Assembly: GCA_937900465.1 (NCBI GenBank)
Contig: CALCEJ010000011.1
Location: 1-50,655, forward strand
DNA: 50,655 nucleotides
Reading direction: 5' to 3'
Source: an uncultured Bacteroidales bacterium
Lineage (GTDB): Bacteria > Bacteroidota > Bacteroidia > Bacteroidales > UBA932
This document shows, one piece after another, positions 7,301-16,917 of this stretch. Made by a program: the position numbers and the translations under genes. How positions within the stretch are numbered: the stretch's first letter is position 1; every line of letters starts with the position of its first letter. Under the pieces are notes generated by a model. It made no database searches and had not been told where the DNA came from. It saw only the letters and a program-made list of their open reading frames with translations.

Positions 7301-9583
7301 TCAAAGATTAGCGGATGCCGGGACAAGACCGGGCGAAGAGACTGTAACAGAAAGGGGACCCTGTTCGTCCGTCCTCCCTATCACAGCGGAGCAAAGACCG
7401 GCGAAGGCCGGAAGATCGGGGCTCTTGAAGGAAATGTGAGACGTAGGATCGCCGGCATCGGTTGCGAGGAGTTCTCCGGAACCTGAAACCTTGAACGAAA
7501 GCATATTCACCGCATCCGGAACGAAAAGTCCGTCTCCGTCTACGATCCTTACAGTCACGAATACCATATCCCCGCCCGTCTCCGTCTCAATCTCAAGGGC
7601 GGCCGGAGCGCCGCTGGTCCGGACGGTATCCCGCGCCCACTCTTTGCCGTCCTTCCAGCACACCACAGAAACGGTACCGGGCTCATACACGACATCGTCC
7701 CAGCGGAATCTGTACTCGAGGGGTCCGCGGGTACGGACGCCCTGCGATTTTCCGTTCACAAACAGCTCTGCGCTGTCGCCGGAAGAATAGACAAATACCG
7801 GTGTAACTTTCCCCACCCTGTCAGGCCAGTTCCAATGCGGAAGGATATGGGCCGTAGGAACGTCCGGACGCCAGCGGGACTTATAGAGCCAGTAGCGGTC
7901 CTTGGGAAATCCCGCGAGGTCGATAATCCCGAAGTATGAACTCCGGGACGGCGGAGCGTTACGGGAAAGTTCCTCGAGTTCCTTCTCGGCGGCGAGGCGG
8001 GCCGCTTCGTCGTGAAAATTCGTAAGGACCGTAGGGTCGAAGTTATACGGAGTGGGCTCTCCGATATAATCAAATCCGGTCCATACGAACTCACCGGCAC
8101 AGGAAGGGACCTGATCCTCATAGAACCACTCGTAGTCAGGGCTGGAGGCCCACCACGGAGCATAAAGGTCGTAAGAACTCACCTGGTAAGGCGCGCCGTC
8201 CGGCCACCCCTTTCCCTTATCGTCAGATACAGGGAAGAAATAATAACCTCTTGTGCTGAGGCAGGATGCTGTCTCACTGCCGTAAAAAGGCTGGGAAGGG
8301 TTCGCGCGATGGAACTCCTCATAAGCGTGAGGCTTGTAATTGAAGCCATAGACATCTATGGTCTCGTGATAGGGCTGCGAGGAGGCCCACAGGTTGTCAT
8401 TTCCTGCGGTCGTGGGCCTCGAGGGGTCTTCGCGGTGGCATATCTCGCTCAGGCGGCGGGGAATATCCCACTTGTCCGCGTACCCTTGCTCTCCACACTC
8501 ATTGCCTATGCTCCAAAGGATTACGCAGGGATGATTGCGGTCCCGGTGAATCATATCCACGAGGTCCTTTTCCGCCCATTCATCAAAGAGGGTTGCATAC
8601 CCGGCCGGCTTTTTCGGGACAGTCCAGGTATCCGTGAGCTCGTCAATCACGAGGAAGCCCATCCGGTCACAAAGGTCCAGAAGTTCCGCGGCTGGGGGAT
8701 TATGGGCGGAACGGATTGCATTGCAGCCCATATCCTTCAGCTGGGTAAGGCGCCGGACCCAAACCTCCTCGTTCCATACTGCCCCGAGAGCGCCCGCATC
8801 GTGATGGAGACAGGCCCCTTTCAGGAATGTCTTTTCTCCATTGAGATAGAACCCGTCCGGACGGAATTCGGCAGTCCTGGGTCCATAGCCGGTATAATAC
8901 ACATCGGCCCTTCCGGTCCTGCGGTTACGGACCGTTGTCTTGACGGTATAGAGAACCGGGTTGTCCGGCGACCAGGACTCACGGATCCTTGGTATCTCGT
9001 GGGTTATCTCGAGCGTCGATTCGTCGACGTCCTCTTTGAAAGAGACCCTGACGTCATCCGTCCCGACGATCCAAATGTCAGGAACCGGTGCGGCTACGGT
9101 TTTCCGAAGATAAACGGGACGGTAGATTCCTCCGCCGGGGTACCATCGGCTCGAGTTCGGCAAATTGTTGACTTCGACCTCGATGAGGTTGTCTCCGCCG
9201 TGGACAAAACTGCTGATATCTACGCTGAAGGAAGAGTATCCGTACGGCCTGCCCCCGGCGGGAGCGCCGTTGACAATCACCGTGGAATTGGACATTACGC
9301 CCCCGAATTCGAGGTAGTAACGTTCGAAAGGTTTCGGGCTGAGGTTTAGGATTTTACGATATCTTGCGGTCCCCCACCACTCGAGTTTTCCGGTCTCGCC
9401 GGGATTTGACTGGACAAAGGGGGATTCCACTCCCCAGTCGTGGGGAAGGGTTACATTCCTCCAGGACGTGTCTCCGTCCTTTTGGAACTGCCATCCGTCA
9501 TTCCATACTTCCCTCTTCCCTCCACTTTCGGTGCAGGAAAGGACAGAGACCACAAGGAGGGCGACCGCAAGCAGCTTTTTCAT
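7301..9583 (-). CDS. GH2 beta-galactosidase lipoprotein with DUF4982, 760 aa
   Basis: The protein starts with a lipoprotein signal (MKKLLAVALLVVSVLSC, lipid-modified Cys17), so it is exported and membrane-anchored. The GH2 jelly-roll sugar-binding domain covers about 28-150, the Ig-like domain about 165-255, and the TIM barrel about 256-560. The acid/base Glu362 lies in WSIGNE and the nucleophile Glu437 in FYGSETAS. Towards the C-terminus a DUF4982 domain (around PHWNWPDRVGKVTPVFVYSS) and a further beta domain follow, as in many Bacteroidetes beta-galactosidases. With the GH53 endo-galactanase next door, the likely job is release of galactose from beta-1,4-galacto-oligosaccharides in the periplasm. 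The 5-base gap to GH53 supports one operon. Confidence 0.9.
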   Translation of the reverse strand: MKKLLAVALLVVSVLSCTESGGKREVWNDGWQFQKDGDTSWRNVTLPHDWGVESPFVQSNPGETGKLEWWGTARYRKILNLSPKPFERYYLEFGGVMSNSTVIVNGAPAGGRPYGYSSFSVDISSFVHGGDNLIEVEVNNLPNSSRWYPGGGIYRPVYLRKTVAAPVPDIWIVGTDDVRVSFKEDVDESTLEITHEIPRIRESWSPDNPVLYTVKTTVRNRRTGRADVYYTGYGPRTAEFRPDGFYLNGEKTFLKGACLHHDAGALGAVWNEEVWVRRLTQLKDMGCNAIRSAHNPPAAELLDLCDRMGFLVIDELTDTWTVPKKPAGYATLFDEWAEKDLVDMIHRDRNHPCVILWSIGNECGEQGYADKWDIPRRLSEICHREDPSRPTTAGNDNLWASSQPYHETIDVYGFNYKPHAYEEFHRANPSQPFYGSETASCLSTRGYYFFPVSDDKGKGWPDGAPYQVSSYDLYAPWWASSPDYEWFYEDQVPSCAGEFVWTGFDYIGEPTPYNFDPTVLTNFHDEAARLAAEKELEELSRNAPPSRSSYFGIIDLAGFPKDRYWLYKSRWRPDVPTAHILPHWNWPDRVGKVTPVFVYSSGDSAELFVNGKSQGVRTRGPLEYRFRWDDVVYEPGTVSVVCWKDGKEWARDTVRTSGAPAALEIETETGGDMVFVTVRIVDGDGLFVPDAVNMLSFKVSGSGELLATDAGDPTSHISFKSPDLPAFAGLCSAVIGRTDEQGPLSVTVSSPGLVPASANL

Positions 9584-9588
9584 TGCGC

Positions 9589-10617
9589 TCAGTTTTTAAA
9601 AGGGTCAAGAGCCTCGGTCGGAGAACCGTCCCTGAAGCAACCCAGCTGGTAGCCGCCGTTGTATCCCGAAGGGGCCTCGGGCTCCCAGTAGAAGATACCC
9701 TTGAGGGTCTCTCCGCCCTGTCCGAATTCGTCCATTATTTTCTGGATCATCCTCTTGCATACCGCGCCCTGGTCCCAGCTCATACCGATCTCGCAGATCA
9801 TAACCGGCTTGGAATAGGCCGATGCTACGGTCTTGATGTTGGAAATCAGGGTGTTCGTCTGGCTCTCCCAGGTATCGGTGGCGGGATAGAAGGACATTCC
9901 TATCATATCGTATCTGCCGTCATTCTCCTTCAGATAGTCAAACATCCTGGCATAGAGCCAGAGAGTGTCTCCGCTGTCCAGGTGGATAATTACCCGGGCC
10001 TCCGGGAATATGGCCTTGACGGCATCGTATCCGGCATTGAAGAGCTTTGCCGTATTGGCGCCGTTTCCAAGCTCTCCAAGGGGATACATCAGCCCGCCAC
10101 GGGTCTCATTCCCTATCTGTACCCACTGGGGCGTAACATCGTAAGCCTTCAGCTTTTCAAGCATTTCCGTAACGTGGTCCCTGACGTCCTTGCAAAGGCC
10201 GTCAATGCCGTGGTAGGCCCATTTTGCAGGGACCTTCTGGTTCGCGGGATCCGCCCACGTGTCACTGAAATGGAAATCTATCATTACGGCAAGGCCCAGC
10301 GAAGCGGCCCTCCGGGCTTTCACGAGCACATCGTCAATATTGTTCCATCCCTCCTCAGGATTGACCCATACACGGAGGCGGATACCGTTGACACCGCAAT
10401 CGTCACGGAGAAGCTGCATACATTCCGTCGTCTCTCCTGCAGCATTCTTGAAGGTGAGACCTTCGCTTTCCATCTGGGTCAGCCAGCTGACGTCAGCGCC
10501 CTTGGCAAATACCACCTCCTTGACCTCCACGGCCTTCTGGGGAGGATTGTATGTCTGTTCCGGCGCACAGGCCGCAAGCAGCACGGCAACAAGGGAAAAT
10601 ATCATTTTTTTCATCAC
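9589..10617 (-). CDS. GH53 endo-beta-1,4-galactanase lipoprotein, 342 aa
   Basis: A lipoprotein signal peptide (MMKKMIFSLVAVLLAAC, Cys17) precedes a single GH53 TIM barrel. Key features are FAKGADVSWLTQMES near residue 38, NGIRLRVWVNP near 77, the acid/base Glu171 in WVQIGNETRGG and the nucleophile Glu276 in MICEIGMSW. GH53 enzymes cut the beta-1,4-galactan side chains of pectin (rhamnogalacturonan I). A surface location is likely, as for the equivalent enzyme in Bacteroides galactan loci, but the residues after Cys17 are not decisive. The start overlaps the SusE/F-like stop by one base. Confidence 0.93.
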   Translation of the reverse strand: MMKKMIFSLVAVLLAACAPEQTYNPPQKAVEVKEVVFAKGADVSWLTQMESEGLTFKNAAGETTECMQLLRDDCGVNGIRLRVWVNPEEGWNNIDDVLVKARRAASLGLAVMIDFHFSDTWADPANQKVPAKWAYHGIDGLCKDVRDHVTEMLEKLKAYDVTPQWVQIGNETRGGLMYPLGELGNGANTAKLFNAGYDAVKAIFPEARVIIHLDSGDTLWLYARMFDYLKENDGRYDMIGMSFYPATDTWESQTNTLISNIKTVASAYSKPVMICEIGMSWDQGAVCKRMIQKIMDEFGQGGETLKGIFYWEPEAPSGYNGGYQLGCFRDGSPTEALDPFKN

Positions 10618-12305
10618 TATTCGATTGTGTAAGTTCCGTTATACAAATCCACTGTCACGGTATGGGTTCCACCGACAAGTCCGTCATCCACGGGGGCTCC
10701 GGGAGTCTCAACCACATCCTTTTCGCCATAGACGAGGATTCCGTCAGCGCCTCCGAAGAAGTTGGTCCAGTCATTGTCAAAATAGACCTTGAAGCCCCAC
10801 GGAGTCTTTGCCGTAAGGTTCACTTCTATGGTATAGACGCCTTCCGTATCGCCTGCTGTCATATCGAGAAGGACCCACTGGTCGTTGAAGCCTGTGATCT
10901 GGACCTTCGACACAGGGGTCAGGCTATAAGTGAGGTTTCCGAGGGATGCCTTGATAAGGTAAAGGCCTGTCTCCGGAGCCGGGATATTGCCGTCTCCGCC
11001 CTTTGAGAGTCTGCCGGAGGTTGCATCGCCTTCGGCGAAGGTGTAGTAGTTGTCCCATCCTTCCTTTTCCGGGTAGAGGCGGTAGCCCCACTTGGAATTG
11101 ACATTGTAAACGCCTGCATAGGAGACGGTGCCCTCATCATATAGGCGCAGGAAGCGGTCGAAATCCCACCCGGCGTTTGTCCATCCGTCGTTGATGCCCG
11201 CCATATAGAGGACAGGGCCGATGGAAGGAGTCTCCGAACCGCCGGCGCCCACGGAAAGGGTCATCTTGTCAAGGTTCAGAAGGAGGAACTGCTCTCCTGT
11301 TTCCGTAACGGGAACGGAGATTGCCGATGCTTCCCCGGAGAAGGTTACCGCATCAGCGGAACCGCCGAATCCGAAGGCTGCATCTTCGCTTGAAGAATCC
11401 GTCGTAGTTGTGTTATACTGCTTTCCTGTGCCTGAAAGTGAAACGGAGATGCTGCCCGTGGAAGATGCATCATAGGCAAGTTTCCAGGTGTTGGAGTCCC
11501 TGTCGAAACTCATCGTTCCGCTGATGTCTCCGCTCACCGAGATTTCAGGAAGATGCATCGCGGACCATTCACCGTTACCGGTATCGACTATGACGTAGTA
11601 CGAACCTGCGGGCGCAGGGAACCACATATTCCAGCTGTCGGATGCGCTGCTGATGAAGAAGGTCTTTCCGGAAGCGCCGACATTTCCCCAAATGGTTCCA
11701 TCGCCTTCCTGGAGCCACCAGTTATACCACGAGGCGACACCCAAGAATCCGGAGTATACACCGTCGGCGGTCCTGGGAAGGGTTTTTCCGGAATCACTCT
11801 GATCTTTGTCCAGGACATGGCCTAATGACAGGTCGACGGCATAGGGGGTAACCTTCAGACTGATCACATTGCTGTAAACGGGCGACATATTGACACCCAG
11901 TTTAGATGCCAGTCTGATATAGACGGTGGAGGCGACTCCGCCCGGCAAACCAAGTTTTATCATCAGCTTGTTGAGCGCTTCAACGGTGAACTGCAAGGAG
12001 CTGGAGCCGCTCGAGGCCTGGGATTCGACAAACTTTTCGAAATCTTCCGTCCCGCTGAACTGCACGTAGTTGACCGTCACGTTCCTGGCGGCGGAGCCGG
12101 CGCCCGTCGTGCCGATGTTGCTGTTGTCCGTCCAGTTGACCGTAAGGGCAAGGTTGGGATTGTTCCCCTTGTTGAGGACGACATCTCCGGATGAAGACAG
12201 GGTAACAGGCTCGGGACCGGTTGTAGTGACCCGGATGTCCTCTTCAGGCACGCAGGCAAGGACTGCGAGGAGGGCCAGCATTATTATTGTATATATCTTT
12301 TTCAT
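10617..12305 (-). CDS. SusE/SusF-like surface glycan-binding lipoprotein, 562 aa
   Basis: Lipoprotein signal MKKIYTIIMLALLAVLAC (Cys18). Residues about 30-150 look like the SusE N-terminal Ig-type domain: VNWTDNSN, then a FTVEALNKLMIKLGLPGG segment and VYIRLASKLG. Two or more beta-rich starch-module-like domains follow (about 180-330, 350-450 and 455-562), the last with the SusF-like GFNDQWVLLDMTA pattern. It lacks catalytic motifs. It probably binds galactan at the cell surface next to SusD. The gene sits directly after SusD, sharing one base with its stop, as expected for this slot in a polysaccharide utilization locus. Confidence 0.85.
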   Translation of the reverse strand: MKKIYTIIMLALLAVLACVPEEDIRVTTTGPEPVTLSSSGDVVLNKGNNPNLALTVNWTDNSNIGTTGAGSAARNVTVNYVQFSGTEDFEKFVESQASSGSSSLQFTVEALNKLMIKLGLPGGVASTVYIRLASKLGVNMSPVYSNVISLKVTPYAVDLSLGHVLDKDQSDSGKTLPRTADGVYSGFLGVASWYNWWLQEGDGTIWGNVGASGKTFFISSASDSWNMWFPAPAGSYYVIVDTGNGEWSAMHLPEISVSGDISGTMSFDRDSNTWKLAYDASSTGSISVSLSGTGKQYNTTTTDSSSEDAAFGFGGSADAVTFSGEASAISVPVTETGEQFLLLNLDKMTLSVGAGGSETPSIGPVLYMAGINDGWTNAGWDFDRFLRLYDEGTVSYAGVYNVNSKWGYRLYPEKEGWDNYYTFAEGDATSGRLSKGGDGNIPAPETGLYLIKASLGNLTYSLTPVSKVQITGFNDQWVLLDMTAGDTEGVYTIEVNLTAKTPWGFKVYFDNDWTNFFGGADGILVYGEKDVVETPGAPVDDGLVGGTHTVTVDLYNGTYTIE

Positions 12306-13861
12306 CAGTATTTCTCGTTTTTGAGGTTGGTGTTGACCGTAAGTTCGGCAGCAGGGATGGGGTAGACGGCATATTTATCATCCACGGCCTGTCCGTCGAG
12401 GACTCCGCCTTTCCACTGCCATATATAACCCTTGCCGGTGAAGACTCCGAAACGGCGGAGGTCAGTCCTTCTGACCGCCTCGTGGTAGAGCTCCCTGGCG
12501 CGTTCGTCCCGGATAAAACCAAGGTCGAACTCAGAGTCGGCCACATTTCCGGTCGCGTCCCCGTAGGCCCTCTTCCGAAGGTCGTTCACAAGGGAGAGAG
12601 CCTCTGCGCGGGATGTTCCCGTTCCGCCGCGAAGGACCGCCTCGGCCTCCATCAGGTATGCATCGGCAAGACGGAACATTGGCCAGTCCGTGCAAACTCC
12701 GGATTCTGCAGAAGCGCTTGCGATCGAGCCGTCATCCTTGAGGTTGCTCCACTTTTCGCTGAAATAACCCTGGGCCTGGTCGTCGATATTTCCGGTGAAC
12801 CACTGGGTCGTTCCGTCCGTATAGAACGAGCACCGGCTGTCCCCCGTTGTCTTGACGTCACCCCAAAGGGCGGGGAGTTCACCTCTGACGCGGAACATAC
12901 CCCATCCCTTGTCGAGGCCATAGACGGCAGGGTTCTGGGCGTTGTCATTGCCCACCTGGCCGCAGACCATATACGTCGTAGCGCCCCAGGAAACCGTATT
13001 CTCCGCATCGACGACGAAGGGGAGGATGATTTCGTTGGTCCTGAGATGATTGTCTGCGTTGAAAAGCTTATGGTAATCACTTTCAAGGGAATACCCTGCT
13101 CCGCGGATCTTCCGGCACATTGTTATGCAGTCCGTATTGTGGTCACCTGCGCCATAGACCTCCGCATTGAGGTACAGACGGGCAAGGAGGAACCAGCCGG
13201 CAGCTTCGCTGGCGCGGCCGTATTCGACGGCGGTACGCGAAGGAAGGGTTATGTCCTTAAGTTCGCTCTCGATGAAGCTGAAAAGCTTCTTGGAATCATA
13301 CGCCTCGGGAGTGAACACCCCTACGGCCATAGTCTCATCAACATATGGACCCTGGCCGAAGAGGTCGAGGACGGCCCAGTAGGCAAGGGCGCGGAGAAAT
13401 CTCGCTTCGGATTCATATGTCGCGCTCTCGGGGAGGGATGCGTAGTCCTCCTTGTGGCGCAGGAACTCATTGCATAGCGCAATGGTATAATAAAGCCTGT
13501 AGTAAACGTCGGCGACCCAGGGATCGCTGGCGTCCCAGGTCATATATGTAATGTCTGCCACCTTGTCACCGGAAAGCCAGGTGCAAGCCACCTCGTCGGT
13601 AGGACACTCCTGGAGGTTCCAGTAGCAGCGGAGGAAGTCCTGGCCCATATTGGAGGACAAATCGCTGTTCCCGCCGCCCTTTTCCTGACCGGCGATACAG
13701 TACGAAGCGTAGAGCTTCGCAAGCACCATTTTCACCCCTTCGGGTGTGCTGTAAACCTGGGAAGGGGAGGTCTCTGTGGGCGTTGCAGGATTCTGGTCCA
13801 GATCTTTCAGGCAGGCTGTCATAACAGCGGCGGCCGCAAGTATGATGTATATCTTTTTCAT
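12305..13861 (-). CDS. SusD/RagB-family outer-membrane lipoprotein, 518 aa
   Basis: Signal peptide with lipobox cysteine at residue 17 (MKKIYIILAAAAVMTAC) followed by the SusD opening LKDLDQNPATPTETS. An N-terminal helical TPR region (about 60-300) contains ARFLRALAYWAVLDLFGQGP, the most conserved SusD motif. The C-terminal half ends with MEAEAVLRGG, LSLVNDLRKRAYG, FIRDERARELYHEAVRRTDL, and a final PIPAAELTVN typical of the family. SusD acts as the lid of the SusC transporter and captures oligosaccharides. It is 12 bases downstream of SusC. Confidence 0.97.
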   Translation of the reverse strand: MKKIYIILAAAAVMTACLKDLDQNPATPTETSPSQVYSTPEGVKMVLAKLYASYCIAGQEKGGGNSDLSSNMGQDFLRCYWNLQECPTDEVACTWLSGDKVADITYMTWDASDPWVADVYYRLYYTIALCNEFLRHKEDYASLPESATYESEARFLRALAYWAVLDLFGQGPYVDETMAVGVFTPEAYDSKKLFSFIESELKDITLPSRTAVEYGRASEAAGWFLLARLYLNAEVYGAGDHNTDCITMCRKIRGAGYSLESDYHKLFNADNHLRTNEIILPFVVDAENTVSWGATTYMVCGQVGNDNAQNPAVYGLDKGWGMFRVRGELPALWGDVKTTGDSRCSFYTDGTTQWFTGNIDDQAQGYFSEKWSNLKDDGSIASASAESGVCTDWPMFRLADAYLMEAEAVLRGGTGTSRAEALSLVNDLRKRAYGDATGNVADSEFDLGFIRDERARELYHEAVRRTDLRRFGVFTGKGYIWQWKGGVLDGQAVDDKYAVYPIPAAELTVNTNLKNEKY

Positions 13862-13873
13862 AACGGTGCAATA

Positions 13874-16831
13874 TTAAAAGTCAAGACCTACGGTAAGGGA
13901 GAATATCCTCGGACGGGGATAGACGGACATATCGATACCGCCGGAGCACTCGGGGTCAACCCCGGTATATCCCGTGAGGGTGAATACGTTCTGGACCATC
14001 GCGGAGAGGTTCAGGCTGAACCACTTTGTGACCTGCCCGAAATTGTAAGAAACCTGGAGGTTGTCCATCTTCAGGAAAGAGGCGTTCTCCACATAATAGT
14101 CGGACTCGTACTGGCGGGTCCTGAAATTGGTCTCAAGGAAACTGCTGTGGACCTTGTTGACCTGGAAGGTATTATAAGAAACCGTCTCCCAGGCTCCTGT
14201 ATTCATTGCCATTCCGTTGAAAAGATAGTTGCCGATATTGGCCCTGAGAGTGGTGCTGACAGTGAGTTTTTTCCACTGGACGCTCGTCGAAAGGCCCAGC
14301 ATCCAGTCCGGTGCCGGCGAATGATGGTGATACAAGTCCCTGGAGTCTATTACGCCGTCATTGCTAAGGTCTGCGTACAGACCCTCGATGGGCCTGAGGG
14401 TTTCGGCGTCATAGACCTGCTTGTAGACGAAGAAGCTGTAGGGGGCGTAGTGCTCGGAAAGGACCTGGACATAGTGGGAGTCAATCCATCCGGCAGGGGT
14501 GTCGGGGGATGCGCCTTCGGCGTTGAGCCTGAGGTTGGTGATCCTCGTCTTCATCCAGGTCGCATTGGCGCTCACATCCCAGTTCCAGTCCTTGGTCTTC
14601 AGCACATTGGCATTGATGGACATTTCAACACCGGTGCTGGAGATGTTACCGACATTGGAGAGAAGCTGTTTGTCGAAATTCGTTCCGGCCGCGACGGGTA
14701 CCGTAGCAAGAAGGTCTTCCGTATTGCGGATATAGTAGTCCACGGAACCGGTGATCCGGTCTTCGAGAAGGCCGAAGTCAAAGCCGGCGTTCAGCGCCTT
14801 GGTCGTCTCCCACTTCAGATCCGCATTGTACGATCCGGGGCGATAAGTCTGGACAGGGACGCCGCCGAACATATAGTATGCGCCGGGTTGGCTTGCCGTA
14901 TAAAGGGGCATATATCCGTAGTTGGAAATACCGTCCTGCTGGCCGGTCACGCCGTAGCTGAGCCGTATCTTGGCGGTACTCATAACCTCCTTTACGGGCT
15001 CGAAAAAGTCTTCGCCGGAAATCTTCCAGGCTGCGGAAACGGACGGGAACAGGCCCCATCTGCTCTCGGGCGCAAACCTTGAGGAGCCGTCCGCGCGGAA
15101 GCTGATTCCAAGGAGGTATTTCGAAGCATAGGAATAATTGAACCTGGAGTACCAGGAAACCAGCACGTGGCGCTGGTCGCTTGCGCCGGAAGTGCTCTGA
15201 AGCTCCTTGGGGTCACGGGCGTTGTAGGATGCAAACTCCGGGCTCCAATATCTCCAGAACTGATAGTCGTATCCCGCAGTAAGGTCAAAGTTGCTCTTGA
15301 TGGAATCGAAATACTTGTTGTAGTTCAGGTAGAAGGTGGCAAGCCGGTTGAAGTTCTCCTGGGGGCCGTAATCGTAATCAAGACCGCCGGTATCAAAATT
15401 CTGGTAGGCGTCCGAAGGTACATAGACGTGACCGCGGCCGTTGGAATAATCGTATCCGAGAGTAGCGTGGAGATGCAGATCCGGAAGGAAATGGACACTG
15501 TAGTCAGCATCAAAGCTGCCGATAACCCTGTAAACCTTCGAGGTATCGTCCCTGCCCTCGATAAGTCCGAGGGGGTTTCCGGTTGCGCCGTTCACGGGCT
15601 TGCCGTTTTTGTCAATCGCCTCATAGAAGCCAAGGAAGGCATCGTCACCTGAGTAAACAGGAATGGTAGGGTTATGGGTTGATGCACCCCAGATTGCGCT
15701 CTGGTTTGCAAAACGGTTTGTCGTGTAAGTTCCTTTGCCGTTGAGGACAATCTTCAGGTGGTTATCCAGGAGGGTTGGAGACAGCGTAAGGCTGCCGGTG
15801 TACCTCGTGGAATTGTCCGTTGTAAGGATACCGTTCTGGTTATTGTAGCCGGCCGATACGCGGTAAGGAAGGACCTGCGCGATGTTTCCGGACACACTCA
15901 AGCTGTTGTCCGTTCCAAATGCAGGCTTGAATATGAGCTTACTCCAGTCCGTCGAGACAGAAGGGTCCATCAGGGCCTTCTGCGCATCATTGCCGAAGGT
16001 ATTCACCAGATCTATCATCTGCTCCCGCGAAACCATATCAGCGGACTTTGTAGGAGTATGCAGACCATTTGTCGTGGTGAAAGATATCCTCGGGCGCTGC
16101 TTGGTATCGGCTCCTTTCCTTGTCGTGATTATAATGACGCCATTGGAGGCACGGGAACCGTAGATGGCTGTCGAGGCGGCATCTTTGAGGACTGTAATGC
16201 TTTCAATATCGTTGGGGTTTATCAGGGCGAGGAAGTTACCTCCTCCGCTGACGCTGCCGCCAACTTCCATTGGCACGCCGTCAAGGACTATCAAGGGGTC
16301 GTTGGATGCGTTCAGGGATGCTCCTCCACGGATCCTTATCTGGCTTCCGGCCGACGGGGATCCTCCGTAGTTGACAATCTGGAGTCCGGAGACCTTTCCG
16401 TTGATCAGCTGCTCCGGGGAACTTATCATACCGTCGTTGAAGTCCTCCTTGGAGACACTGCTCACGGAGCCTGTCAGGTCCGTCTTACGCTGGACACCGT
16501 ATCCTATGACGACAATCTCCGACAGGACATTGGCATCCGGCCGCAGCGTGACGTCCAGTTTCCCGTCAGAGGGAACCGGAAAGGTCTGGGGGTCATAGCC
16601 TATGTAGGAAAAAGTCAGGTTTCCTCCGGCCCTTGCCGTAATCGTATAATTTCCGTCTAAATCGGTAATCGCACCGTTCGGCGTTCCATCCTCCTGGACG
16701 GATGCTCCGATGAGGGTGAGTCCGTTCTCATCGAAGACGGTTCCGCTCACCCTTATTCTCTCCTGCGCGGCCAAAGGTACGGCAAAAAGGAGCGTAATGA
16801 TGAGGGGTATAATCCTTAATCTGCTTGACAT
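13874..16831 (-). CDS. SusC/RagA-family TonB-dependent outer-membrane transporter, 985 aa
   Basis: ATG at 16831 gives a signal peptide (MSSRLRIIPLIITLLFAVPLAAQ). An N-terminal carboxypeptidase-regulatory-like domain follows (about 25-100, with VSGTVFDENGLTLIGASV), then the TonB box region and plug (VIGYGVQRKTDLTGSVSSV near residue 108, IRIRGGASLNASNDPLIVLDG in pieces near 160). The remainder is a 22-strand barrel ending in aromatic Phe. It imports oligosaccharides released by the surface galactanase, powered by TonB. It is the first gene of the galactan operon. No anti-sigma, hybrid two-component or SARP-like regulator gene flanks it. Confidence 0.96.
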   Translation of the reverse strand: MSSRLRIIPLIITLLFAVPLAAQERIRVSGTVFDENGLTLIGASVQEDGTPNGAITDLDGNYTITARAGGNLTFSYIGYDPQTFPVPSDGKLDVTLRPDANVLSEIVVIGYGVQRKTDLTGSVSSVSKEDFNDGMISSPEQLINGKVSGLQIVNYGGSPSAGSQIRIRGGASLNASNDPLIVLDGVPMEVGGSVSGGGNFLALINPNDIESITVLKDAASTAIYGSRASNGVIIITTRKGADTKQRPRISFTTTNGLHTPTKSADMVSREQMIDLVNTFGNDAQKALMDPSVSTDWSKLIFKPAFGTDNSLSVSGNIAQVLPYRVSAGYNNQNGILTTDNSTRYTGSLTLSPTLLDNHLKIVLNGKGTYTTNRFANQSAIWGASTHNPTIPVYSGDDAFLGFYEAIDKNGKPVNGATGNPLGLIEGRDDTSKVYRVIGSFDADYSVHFLPDLHLHATLGYDYSNGRGHVYVPSDAYQNFDTGGLDYDYGPQENFNRLATFYLNYNKYFDSIKSNFDLTAGYDYQFWRYWSPEFASYNARDPKELQSTSGASDQRHVLVSWYSRFNYSYASKYLLGISFRADGSSRFAPESRWGLFPSVSAAWKISGEDFFEPVKEVMSTAKIRLSYGVTGQQDGISNYGYMPLYTASQPGAYYMFGGVPVQTYRPGSYNADLKWETTKALNAGFDFGLLEDRITGSVDYYIRNTEDLLATVPVAAGTNFDKQLLSNVGNISSTGVEMSINANVLKTKDWNWDVSANATWMKTRITNLRLNAEGASPDTPAGWIDSHYVQVLSEHYAPYSFFVYKQVYDAETLRPIEGLYADLSNDGVIDSRDLYHHHSPAPDWMLGLSTSVQWKKLTVSTTLRANIGNYLFNGMAMNTGAWETVSYNTFQVNKVHSSFLETNFRTRQYESDYYVENASFLKMDNLQVSYNFGQVTKWFSLNLSAMVQNVFTLTGYTGVDPECSGGIDMSVYPRPRIFSLTVGLDF

Positions 16832-16861
16832 TTGTTTTAGGTTACTATTTAAGTTGGGATG

Positions 16862-16869
16862 CAAAGGTA
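16862..16869 (-). promoter_or_regulatory. -7 box of the galactan locus
   Basis: On the minus strand TACCTTTG fits TAnnTTTG and lies 30 bases before the SusC start. The expected -33 position falls in an A/T tract without TTG, which would suit a promoter needing an activator. It is back to back with the sppA promoter. Confidence 0.5.
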
Positions 16870-16888
16870 ACTTTTTTTTTTATTTAGC

Positions 16889-16896
16889 TATATTTG
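16889..16896 (+). promoter_or_regulatory. -7 box of sppA
   Basis: TATATTTG on the plus strand, 21 bases before the ATG at 16918. It stands 19 bases from the divergent galactan-locus -7 box. Confidence 0.5.
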
Positions 16897-16917
16897 TATC
16901 TCAAAGCAAATTATACG

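Noticed and set aside
8012..9349. Long open frame (445 codons) antisense to the GH2 gene
   Set aside because: The opposite strand encodes a clear GH2 enzyme with both catalytic Glu residues; long antisense frames are common in GC-rich coding DNA and this one matches no family.
9364..10632. Long open frame antisense to the GH53 gene
   Set aside because: Same reason: GH53 on the other strand is complete, and this frame shows low-complexity composition and no domain.
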